Source: Semisulcospira habei (Eukaryota; Mollusca; Gastropoda; Semisulcospiridae). From it: a DNA stretch of 64,000 nt. The notes under the pieces are model-generated. The model did no database searches, was not told the origin of the DNA, and saw only the letters and a program-made list of their open reading frames with translations. Positions 38,312 to 48,354 of this stretch are shown one piece after another. The position numbers and the translations under genes are program-made. The DNA is taken from the NCBI GenBank assembly GCA_036245525.1, contig BTPG01000001.1:182263250-182327249 (forward strand). Reading direction: 5' to 3'. Each line of letters begins with the position of its first letter. Position 1 is the stretch's first letter.

Positions 38312-38402
38312 AGAGGAGAAAAATCCAACACCGGAACCCGGTATCGAACCTCGCACCTTTGGCATTGGAGGCAGACGCTTTAACCACTGCGCCACTTCCC
38401 CG
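38312..38402 (-). promoter_or_regulatory. tRNA-like Pol III promoter at the LINE 5' end
   Basis: On the minus strand, TGGCGCAGTGG (38384-38394) fits the box A consensus exactly and GGTTCGATACC (38340-38350) fits box B exactly, 33 bases apart as in tRNA genes. The sequence from 38402 looks like a tRNA 5' half followed by a T-arm, but no complete acceptor stem is formed, so it is a tRNA-derived head and not a tRNA gene. Confidence 0.75.
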
Positions 38403-38600
38403 CAGGTGAATAATAGTGAAATTGCTCTGGTTGGGAACCGAAAACAGCTTCGTGTTAAGCGAAATTTCGTGTTAAGCATTTCGTGTTATCAGTTAAATTT
38501 TAATACAAAATAAGAAGGCCCTCGGCCGGGAATGCAAAAACGGTCCGTGTTAACCGGAAATTCGTGTTAAGCGAGTTCGTATTAACTGGACTCCACTGTA

Positions 38601-39320
38601 GATACTCTGAGACTATGAAATAATAAAAAACATTAACTGTGACCTTGACCCCAACTCAAGGTCACTGACATGGATGTGTATATAAACTGTTGTCGTATAT
38701 AGTTACCAACACTGGAAACTAATAAAGTACACTGAAACATTCAAAACACATGTTCATTTTGACAAATTTGCTAATCTGTGACATTGGCCTGCTTTTGGGG
38801 TCAAATCTATCAGTATATAAAGAGAGTCCCTTTTATAAACAAAAGTATATCATGTTCAGCTTTATCTGACCTTGGAGCCTTTCAGAAATGCAATCACAGA
38901 CAAAACTGTAACTGCTTTTCGCACATTACTTGACCTTTGTGACCTTAAGCTGCCAGATGTCAACCAGATTGGAACATAAAAAATGTTTTTCAAACTCCAA
39001 GCTAAATTAATACGCATGTCATCTATGTAGTCTCAAATATGTAGTCTCAAACGTTGACACAAATTGACCACTTTTCAAGCACTGGATGACCTCCAGTGAC
39101 CTTGATCATTGTAAAATGTTATCAAAGGTTGCCTTGGAAGCATAATGTTGTGTTTCATTATAAAACATTCATGTTAGTCTTCCAAATCAGTGTTAAATCT
39201 TGAAGAAAACGTATAATATTTTGACATGGTGTAACCTTGACCTTTGTATAAGTCATACAAACACTCATGTGCATAACACTCTTTTTATATATTTTAGTAG
39301 GGCCAAATTTGAAGTTAGAG
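38601..39320. other. Non-coding stretch rich in TGACCT half sites
   Basis: No gene seen. It contains several TGACCTT or AAGGTCA motifs, including the inverted pair TGACCTTGA/TCAAGGTCA at 38640-38664. Confidence 0.6.
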
Positions 39321-39322
39321 GG

Positions 39323-39665
39323 TTAAGTAGTATAGAAGTACCCAACGGAGAAAGAAACACGCTTAGAAAAAACGGTACAACACAATTTATTAATATTTCG
39401 GGTAAATACCCTTTGTCAAAATAGACAAACAAACAGAGACATTATTTGCTACTTATCTTCATATGCAGAAGGAATGCATATGAAGATAAGTAGCAAATAA
39501 TGTCTCTGTTTGTTTGTCTATTTTGACAAAGGGTATTTACCCGAAATATTAATAAATTGTGTTGTACCGTTTTTTCTAAGCGTGTTTCTTTCTCCGTTGG
39601 GTACTTCTTTGCATTTCACACGCTTGGCAGTCACCTTTTTGGTCTGGATTGATTAAGTAGTATAG
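39323..39665. repeat. Long palindrome with 13-bp flanking direct repeats
   Basis: Arms 39335-39466 and 39474-39607 are near-perfect complements of about 132 bases around the 7-base loop gaaggaa. The insert 39336-39652 is bordered by the identical ttaagtagtatag at 39323-39335 and 39653-39665. This is a foldback-type element or an inverted duplication. Confidence 0.85.
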
Positions 39666-40048
39666 GAAATACTACCTTTTGAAGATTGAAACCCAACACT
39701 CAAGCTAAAAGGCTCTTGGTAGATTTTCAAAATTCAGCGTTTGTGACTCTGCCACAGGATGTGCGTTTCAGCTTATAGTCTGAGTCGTACAGAAGCCTAA
39801 AGTTGCCATTTTCCCCAATTTGACAATTTTGGGTCAAAACATGGACATGTTAAAGGGCACGTTTTACGCTATATATCCAGAACTGTTTACCGGATCACCA
39901 TTATTCTTTTTTTTTTGTTTTGCTTCATTCACCGTCAGCTACGCCACTGTGCAAGTCTTGTACCATGCAAATCGATACAAAATATTGGTTGCCAATACAT
40001 AATGGCATTAGTACGCTCATTGTGATGAGCTATCTTTAGATGAAAAAT

Positions 40049-41271
40049 TGGGTATTATCCTGGGTTTCCACACTGGCTTTTCCTCATAAATGGAATGGTC
40101 TAAACTGCATGATGGGTATGCAGCAAAAGAAACAAGCAAGGCTTTGTACTGGGAATCCAGTTGAGATGACCAATGATCTGAATCGTTTTCACTCACGGTT
40201 CGATGGCAGGAACCTTAGTGCTAACTGTGATGACTTGTGCCAGTCTATTGTGCCTGAACCTTTGTCAGTTACTGAAGAGGAGGTAGTGAACATCTTTTCT
40301 AAGCTGAATGCACGATAAGCACCTGGACCAGATGGGTTAGAGGGAAAGTATTGAAAACGTGTGCAGGTCTGTTGGGAAAGATCTTCACTACAATCTTTCA
40401 GTTCCTGCTTGATCTTGATACTGTCCCTACTGCTTGGAAATCATCAATCATTGTTCCGATTCCTAAAATACCCAATGCTTGTGAATTCAACGATTTCCGC
40501 CCAGTTGCATTGACTTCTATTCTGTCAAAATGTATGGACAAGGTGGTGCGGAGGCATCTGTTAAATGATGTTGCTGAACTACTGGATCCACTCCAATTTG
40601 CTACAAAAATCTTAGGGGTGTGGAAATGCATGCTTTACTCTGTACAATCTTGTTTTTCAACATCTTGAAAATTAAAAAGAACACTCGTGAGAATTCTTTT
40701 TATTGACTTTTCAAATGCTTTTAATACTGTTGAAACACTGATGCTTTTGCAGCGTATGATGGACTTTCATGTGAACACAAGCATTATTTTGTGGGTGCGA
40801 GACCTTTTGAAGGACAGGCCGCAAGGTGTAAATGTACATGGCAGTCTGTCTAACCAAATGGTGTTAAATTCGGGCTGCCCTCAAGGTTGTGTTCTCTCTC
40901 CAACATTGTTTTCTATATACACAAAACATATGCGTTGTCATACTGCCACTTCTCATCTCTTTAAGTTCTCAGACGACATGGCTCTTGTACGCCTACTCCA
41001 AAAAGAAGACATTCTGGCTGAGTACTTTGCACAGATAGCAGTATTAGAGTCATGGTGCAAAGACAGTTTTCTGTATATGAATGTACAGAAAACCAAGGAG
41101 CTCGTCACTGATGACAGGAAAGTAAATAATCAACCTGTAGAAGTGGTCACTGAATTTAAATACCTTAGCACAGTTGTGGATAGTAGGCTGTCTTTTACTG
41201 GAAACACCGATCTGATTATGAAAAAAGCAAACCAACAGAAACGGACATTTTCTTGTCAACATGTAACCTAA
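40049..41271 (+). pseudogene. LINE reverse transcriptase remnant (family 4, Rex/CR1-like)
   Basis: Pieces of an RT reading frame broken by stops and shifts at about 40316, 40610 and 40665. Visible are a PGPDG segment near 40322, VPTAWKSSIIVPIPK near 40425, FRPVALTSILSKCMDKVV near 40497, LFIDFSNAFNTV near 40694, NSGCPQGCVLSPTLFSIYT near 40868 and FSDDMALV near 40967. That FSDD sits where the usual catalytic box is F/YADD, so one residue differs. Only this decayed copy occurs in the window. Clade assignment is tentative. Confidence 0.8.
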
Positions 41272-41376
41272 TTAAAAAGTAAAAAAATAAAAATAAAAAC
41301 TACCTTGGGAAAATTCACGTAGGGAAAATATCCTAAAGTTTCAAGCTTGTCTGTCCACAAATGCGGGCTCTAGTCG

Positions 41377-41548
<172 letters not shown>

Positions 41549-41754
41549 GTGATGGGGTGGTGTGTGTGCGTGCGAGCATCTTATCATTTTGATGAAGACG
41601 TTAATAAAACAACCAATCAACAAAAACCAAGCCAATGTTCATATGTTCGGTACATCAGTTTCTTTATTCGAAAACATTCTCACAAACTACAAAAATGCAT
41701 TGCTCTCACAGAAGACTGCCATTTATGCAAGAATTGCAAAATGACAAAAAAACA

Positions 41755-44700
41755 TTACTTGCAAAGTGGTTTGTCAAAATTTGACAGCACAGAAACCACT
41801 GTAAGAATTTGATTAAGACAAAATCGCACCTTCATTGGGATCAATCCAGACAGAATTTTAAAACATTTCATGCGATGAATGGCTCTCTCAACATGAATGC
41901 GCACAGTTGCAATGCGCCGAGATCTTGTAACTGCTTTTTTAGACAGATTTTTACCCATGCTGAAGGCAGGAATGTTCAGTGTTGCCCCTTTTTGCAACAA
42001 GAGATGGCGGATGTTGAAGCCACGATCAGCCATGATATCATCTTGTCTTTCGATGAGGTCAAGGAACTGACTTTTTTGAACTATCGTAGCATCTGGAATT
42101 GACCCTACATAGATTCTGGATAGAAACGTTATTGCTCCACATGGATGGATTCCAACTAAGAGTTTTGCTGTGTTTGTGTGTTTGTACTTTGAAAATGTTT
42201 GTCTTTGAGCTGCAGGTTGAAATGGTTTTTCAACCCGAAATTCAGTACAGTCAATCACACATCTTGTTTGTGGAAATTCTGCGAAAGACTTTGGAAGATT
42301 TCTTTTTGCAACTTCTCGAGTAGGCCACTTAAGGAGAGGCTTCAAGCACTGATCCAAAATATTCACCCACAATATGAAAACGCGACTGACATGGCTTTGA
42401 GAGATCCCAAAAAGATATGACATGTGCTTTGTGCCAAAGCCCATTCGGATTCGAACCAAGGTCAGCAGGAAGCATTTGAAAGGTGTAATTTTGTACTGTG
42501 TCCTTCCGCGAGGATCTCGGCCTGGTGTCAGTTTATTTTTTCCGTTCCAAGTTTTAACTTTTTGTGTGGCAGGTTTGATCCACTTGAAAAGTTTTTGGAG
42601 CAAGTTTCTGTTTGGAATGCCTGTATGCTCAAAGCAATTCCTTTCTGAAGCCATGATGTGACTTATGAAACCAGCCACAGCAGCTTGCTTCTTTTGTTCA
42701 TTTGTAACAATGTTTGATTTGCAACAGTGTTGGCAAGTCCATTTCAGGTCATTGTCAACATGTACTTTGTGTGTGTGTGTGTGATTCTGTGCTTGTTGGG
42801 GTTCTAAAGTGTTCACTTCGACAGTTTGGTCAATAGGAATAGCATTTTCTAGAACAAGTTCATTTTTAGGTACTGTTGGCGAAAGTTTCTCAAGCGAAGG
42901 TTTCTCAAGTGCCGCTTCTTTGTTGAGATCTTCAGGCTCAGGCAGTCGTCCACCCACAATCTGCCAATGAAACAGAAAGTATGCATTATAGTTAGTTACA
43001 GAAAACAAAGTAGATACAATTAATAATTAACAAAATTAACCTCACTTTTCATATTTATTTTGTGCAGACCACTACGTCCTCTCCAAGGTGTCTACAGACC
43101 AGTTGCAGATACCTCAGTGATGGCATCAGTGGAGGATTTTCTGAAAGACGTTAAAGAAAGCAAACCAGATGCATGCATGTTGCACGTATGGGAGGTTCAG
43201 CCAAAAGATGTCCCCTTTGAAGCCCCTCCCCTGTCTTGCACAACTCCCATGGAACGCCTGTGTGACTTTGTAAAGGATCATGTGTGTGTGGGTGATGACT
43301 GTGACTGTGCTCAGAGTTTTTTGGAAAGGTATAAATATACTGACACAGATGCAGCATCTATTGAGAGAGAAACAAGGGGTCAGCAACTAAACAAAAACTG
43401 GCTCTCCATGAGAAAAGGTCTGGTAACTGCCTCAAACACAAAGAAAGTGCTACATTCGACCAACCTTGACAAAACAGCAAATGCCTTACTAAAAGATAGT
43501 TCCCTTCGTGAGGAAGCCTTGCCTGCTGCAGTCAAATTTGGTCGAGATAATGAAAAGAGGGCTCTCACTATGTTTCATAGAGCTCACCGTTACCACCACC
43601 GGAAATGTAATTTTCGGCAACCAGGTCTGATAATTTCACCCAAGACACCATTTCTTGGAGCCAGTCCAGATGCCATTTTTGAATGTGAAGACAAAGACTG
43701 TGGTACATTCTTGGTGGAGGTGAAATGTTCATTTAAGTTTAGAAATGTTCAACCTAAGAATGCGTTATCAGAGTATTGCGAGATGGATGCAAACAATCAG
43801 TTCCGATTGAAACCAACTCATGACTACTACCACCAAATTCAATGTCAGATGGCTCTCACTGGACACAGAAAATGCTTCCTTTGTGTTTACACAAAAAAAG
43901 GCATCGAAACAGTTGAGGTGCAGTTTGATGAGGCATATTGGGAAAGTGCGGTTGTAAAATTAAAGCAGTTCTGGAAGAAAAACATGTTCCCTAAAATGTC
44001 AGCAAAATCCTGCCTTGCTGTATAGATCAATCATTTATGTTTTTAGCATTGTTTCTTGTGTTGACAAGAATTACAGAACAAGTTACACTTTTTTATCAGC
44101 TCAAACTAGTAGTAATGCTTGTACAGTTAAAGGAATTTTTTTCACTACCAGAAAAAAAAAGATAGTCACTAAAGTCAACATCAAAAATGATTAATTTAAT
44201 GCACTTTATTGAACTGCACCGCATTTGTTTTCAAACCTTTTTGATTTATAATATTTTCTATTACTAAATTCTGGAATTTCTTGTTAACCCTTATCAGTCG
44301 GAATACACCAGTGTGTGAAATAGGTTTGACTAAAATAGTTCAAGGGTAGTGCCAGAATAGCCTTTAGGCGCCAAGCTATTCTGGCACCACCCTTGCACTA
44401 AAGCTACTGTTCTATATCCTTATCTATAAGTACTATAATATAGCTTGCATATGGCAGTAAACAAATTTGAAGCTTTTAACCTCCGTATGATATGGGTTAA
44501 CAAACGTATCATTTTAATAGTTTTCCCTTCTCCCCCATTCCCAGTCGCCTAAGCGTCAGACTATGCGCCCAAGGCAGCAAGTGGGTGCCTCAGGCAGCTT
44601 GAGTTGGATCTTGTATTGACAGCGCCTTGAGCAGCTTTTGAACTGAAAAAGCGCTATATAAGAATGATAAATAATAATAACGTAACCTGATAATAAGGTA

Positions 44701-47700
44701 ACTGAAATCACATACATGTATTGGAATGCCTTGCATTATATAGAACAGAAGAGAAATAAAATGAAATATATGATAAAATCATAAATAAAACTGTATGTGT
44801 ATAAAATGGTGCTCAAACATCGCACACCAACAACGCGTTCGGTAGCCTGTTTATTCTGGCTTGGCCGTATACACAAAGTTTTATGACACAGGTCTAGATT
44901 TTGTTTTGTCACTCATTCCCTTGTGTATTTTCGAACACATTTTTGCTTGCAACAAGCCAGGTACCGTTCTCGTCAGCGGACCAACCTGACCACATTGGTG
45001 ATAAATACCAAACCTTTCTTTTGTTGTGACCGTTCTGTGGATTTATATTTGTTAGGTCACTCTTTCCTGGTTTTTGTTTTTAGAGTCATTGCGTTGTTGG
45101 GGGTGCTTTAAGCATTAGGTCTTGTTTTACCCTGCTGTTTTCTCCCTAGTTTTTGTTGTCGAGTTTAATTTGTTTCATTGCGTGTTGGCTTGTTTGCAAT
45201 GGTGCAGCGTTCACTGTGACGCTGGGCGTTAACCTTTTGACGACGGAACACACATATGTGTGCCCCAAGCAAAGCTCCGTTGCCGACGGGACGCACACAT
45301 ATGTGCGCTGGCCTAGTTTCCCCATTGCCAATACCGGCAGTATGGTCTAAGGGAAGCAATCTACTATAATATGTCAAGCACTCATTTCTTTACTTGTAGA
45401 GTGACTTTTCTTGTTTGTATGGGCTGAAACCAACGAATTAGAAGCTCTAATACAAAACGTCCCCATGTGCAAAAAAAATGGCGGATTTTGGTGTAAAAAC
45501 TTTTATGTGTGAAGAAACTTTTCTGTTGTGCCTTTCTTTCTGGATTATTTACTGGTGACACACTAGAATATGTCTCTGGAATGCTAGGTGAGTGTAATTT
45601 TCACACTCTGGCTAACTAATACACTAACAGCATGTTCAGTTTCAGTGGAACCCAGTGTGAAACTGTTTTTGATTTTTGGCTTCTTACACCATCTTCTTTA
45701 TACACCTGTAAAATCTTAACATTACAAAATATTTTCTTCAGCATAGTGTCTACGAGTTCACCTTGAATTGCTTTTTCCACTGATACCAAATATGTTGGGG
45801 TATGATAAGATTTTTACAACAGACAAGGCCAATGAAATTTGTCAAAATTACTACGGTAGCAGGGAAAAATCAAGTTGGCAGACTACGGTGGCAAAAGGTT
45901 AAGACTGGTTCTCGCGCGTGGCAGTATTTCTGCTGGCTGGCCGCGCGGTCCCGTGTGACTGTGAGTCATCAGTGACCATTGTTGCTGGTGTTTGTTAATT
46001 GCGTCTTGACAGACTCTTTGGCTTTTTCTGATGTTACGGATTCTGGCCTGGGATTTTTGTTTTCCCTAGTGTTTTCAGAGTACGACCTCAAGCGCGTCGT
46101 GCGTTATTTCTTTTACATGTTGTTTCTTAGGTTGGCTTGTTTGCCTTTGCGCATTAGTTGTGCGCTGAAATGAAATATACGATGATAAATAAAACTGTAT
46201 GGGTATTTTCATTCATAAGCCTCCCTCTTCAGTTTGATCACACTAACAATGTGTCTTCAATTTTTATATGTATGAGAAAATAAACTGAAGTATGCATCAA
46301 TGTAAAATAAAAAGTGTTTGAGTATGTGTGTGTGTGAAATGTTAACAAAATATATATTAGCATAAATGATTTAGATCTATTACAAATCTTACCTCAGTTT
46401 CAAGTTGATTGTTGTCATGGTGGAGAGTAGCTGCAACCTCAGACCGACCTACTCCCAATCTTTGCCCAGCCTGTAAATCAAAGATCAAGCCTTGTTCGAT
46501 AACTTGAAATAATGTACTTAAAGCATACGTCATGTAATTTTTTAAAATATTTGTTTTATCTTTGTATTCAGGAGATAAAGAGTGATAGCTTCAAGAGGAT
46601 CAATCAACTCCCCACGGTGTTTTCAGCGAATAAGTGAATTGAAATCCTTTTGACACAACGAAATGCTAAGAAAAGAGAAATCACAAAACTAGACCATTTT
46701 TTTTTTTTTGTAAAGCACATGAAAGTATCACAAATTCAGGAGGAGTTTGTCCCTTAAAAATAAAACAGGTTTTTGGTTATGTACAATTTATCTTTAATTT
46801 AGCAGAGCACAAATGCAAAAGCACAGTGCTATGTACTCAACAGACACTTAGGTGTCATGTATTGCTTGTTTTATTAGTAATACACATCTTACACAACACA
46901 ATCACAATGCACTATAAGTTTTCAACCAGCTGGTACAAAGATTGCATACGAGCAGCCTCTGCTACTGAAATTAAGTATTGTCAAAAAGGATTTGTTTTTA
47001 ATTGTCAAACTGACTTTTGTTTTCTTAATTGATTTTTAGCTTCATGCTAAATTTTGAAAATAATAATAATTATTTTGAATTTATGCGCCTAATCTAGACT
47101 TAGCTCTAGAAGTACAGTAATACAGAACAACTTTAACTATAAACAAAATGAGGAAAAAAAAACTATTAACAGTAACCTTATGACTCTAACAAACACACAC
47201 AAACACTCACTCACTCATGCGCACACACTCAGACGCTATGACTTTGTAGATCTGTTTCATTGATTTCAATCGGTGGAACGAAAATAATTAGTTTACCTGT
47301 AAATCCAACAGAGCAGTGGCAACTGAAAGCCTTGACATCTTTGGAGGGGGTGGTGCTGTTCTCTTGGTAGGGAATTTTCTTTTTGTCAAGTTGCCAGACT
47401 TATCATCTGCACTCACAGGATCAGGATTTTGTCTTGTAGGTTCAGAATCCACAAAGTGCTAGAAAACAAACACACAATCAGGCGCAATGAAGAAAAATAG
47501 TAAACTTTACTGAAGATACACTTTTTTTCTACTGAAAAAAATTCAGAAGACAAAGTCTGTGATTCAGTCATCTTCCCAAGTCATTTCTGGGCAGCAGTTT
47601 GCAATAATGACTTGCAAGCAAGTCGATTCAAGTCACATATGCGTTAAAATTGAATGTAATGCCCAAATCAAAAGAAGGTTTGACTTACCTGAGAGCAAAC

Positions 47701-47892
47701 GTACATCCATCGCTGTATGTTGTCGACATTGAGTTGGGAGTGCGGGCGACCACACGCTTTGATCCATCGCAGACACTTCTCTCTGTTGTGGGGTTTTGTC
47801 GGTTTAGCAAAGGGGAAAAATTTTACACTGGGGTATCGGTCAGGATACCTGCTATCTGCATTGCAAGTGCCCCAACTACACCGTTTTACCAT
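41755..47892 (-). CDS. THAP-domain DDE_Tnp_4 transposase (IS4EU/ISL2EU-like), four exons
   Basis: Proposed exons are 47689-47892, 47297-47458, 46393-46470 and 41755-42960, all with GT-AG borders in phase 0, giving 549 residues with no stop. Exon 1 encodes a THAP zinc-binding DNA-binding domain (CSWGTC...FPFAKP...CGRPH...W.CSQ), and its last ligand histidine is the first codon of exon 2. The large exon carries a CXXC...finger-like pair near its start and a DDE_Tnp_4 core with VIDCTEFRVEKP, KYKHTNTAKLLVGI, SRIYVGSIPDATI, MADRGFNI and IHVERAIHRMK, giving Asp, Asp and Glu in order. It would excise and integrate its own transposon. Termini were not identified. The gene is apparently intact, which is unusual in this decayed window. 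Confidence 0.85.
43068..44025 (+). CDS. YqaJ-type exonuclease domain protein, last exon
   Basis: An open frame of about 318 codons preceded by a splice acceptor (tttattttgtgcag ending at 43067). If it is unspliced, the ATG at 43120 is the first start. YqaJ/lambda-exonuclease-like motifs are KFGRDNEKRAL, LGASPDAIFEC and FLVEVKCSFKF (the PD-(D/E)xK core), then YYHQIQCQMALTG. It lies antisense inside the third intron of the THAP transposase gene. IS4EU/ISL2EU transposons are known to carry a YqaJ nuclease as a second protein, so both genes probably belong to one transposon. An upstream exon is likely but I could not identify it. The stop is the TAG at 44023-44025. Confidence 0.8.
44288..44496. 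mobile_element. piggyBac-type MITE of 209 bp
   Basis: Flanked by TTAA (44284-44287 and 44497-44500), with imperfect terminal repeats CCCTTATCAGTCGG and CCCATATCATACGG (11 of 14). An internal hairpin with 21-bp arms (44341-44361 and 44375-44395, one mismatch) encloses 13 bases. Confidence 0.75.
44555..44690 (+). mobile_element. L2/CR1-like LINE or SINE 3' end
   Basis: Ends with the motif aaaagcgctatataaga followed by an AAT-rich tail, the common 3' end of L2/CR1-like LINEs and of SINEs that use them. No coding part. Confidence 0.6.
45233..45898. mobile_element. piggyBac-type MITE, complete
   Basis: A 666-bp element between TTAA duplicates (45229-45232 and 45899-45902), with short terminal repeats CCTTTTG/CAAAAGG. 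Near the left end are two copies of acacatatgtg-type palindromes. No coding capacity. Its right 564 bases recur at 15140-15730. Confidence 0.85.
46495..47290. other. Transposase intron 2 and its surroundings
   Basis: AT-rich intronic sequence of the THAP transposase gene (about 46471-47296). No embedded gene seen. Confidence 0.6.
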
Positions 47893-48354
47893 GCTGTAAA
47901 GCTTTAAAACAAAAAACACACCGATAACACGTGCTTTTCAGTGTCAGAAATGACCGGAAGTCCTGAAGTCTGTCTGCGGTTTGGAAACCGTAACTCTTGC
48001 AGGCTTGCAGGATTATCTTCTCTTCTTTATCGGAATAACTCCTGTAGTGCGGGCACACGCATTGAAACTTGACGTGAACCACTTTAACCTCACGTGCAAT
48101 GACGTCATTTTATGTGACGACTGGCACTCTGGCGTCATGTATTGCGCTATTAGGAACATTTGTCTGGCATCCCAAATATGGACGTCACATTACGAAGTAA
48201 ATTACATTAGTCTAGCAGCTGCCCTTCATAGACATCAGCCGTTTACGAGATAGTGACTTTCTAGAGAGTAACAAAGGTTTGGGTATATCAAAATGAAGTC
48301 TAGTATAAATAAAAGCAGTGAGCACTCGTTTTAAGGTCACGGTATACATTTAAA

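Larger units (their letters stand above)
34351..38402 (-). mobile_element. LINE family 2, near full-length, with tRNA-like 5' end
   Basis: The unit is flanked by CAGGTG (34345-34350 and 38403-38408), a short direct repeat consistent with a target duplication. From its 5' end (38402) it has a tRNA-like promoter, then an untranslated region of roughly 700 bp, endonuclease, reverse transcriptase and the same 3' end as 28491. The length of about 4 kb is complete for the coding part. Confidence 0.8.
33612..38598. mobile_element. pogo/Tigger-like TIR element (host of nested LINE)
   Basis: The ends read CAGTGGAGTCCgCTTAAcACGA at 33612 and the inverted, slightly diverged counterpart at 38577-38598, both flanked by TA (33610-33611 and 38599-38600). 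Sub-terminal repeats of the form cgtgttaa occur at both ends. TA target and CAGTGG-type termini are typical of pogo-group Tc1/mariner elements. Without the LINE the element is about 0.9 kb, and no transposase is recognisable, so it is non-autonomous. Confidence 0.75.

Noticed and set aside
38312..38402. A functional tRNA gene
   Set aside because: Boxes A and B are perfect, but the acceptor stem does not pair and the sequence runs into LINE untranslated DNA.
47650..47907. Plus-strand open frame at 47650-47907
   Set aside because: It is antisense to the THAP exon, which has zinc ligands and correct splice sites on the minus strand.
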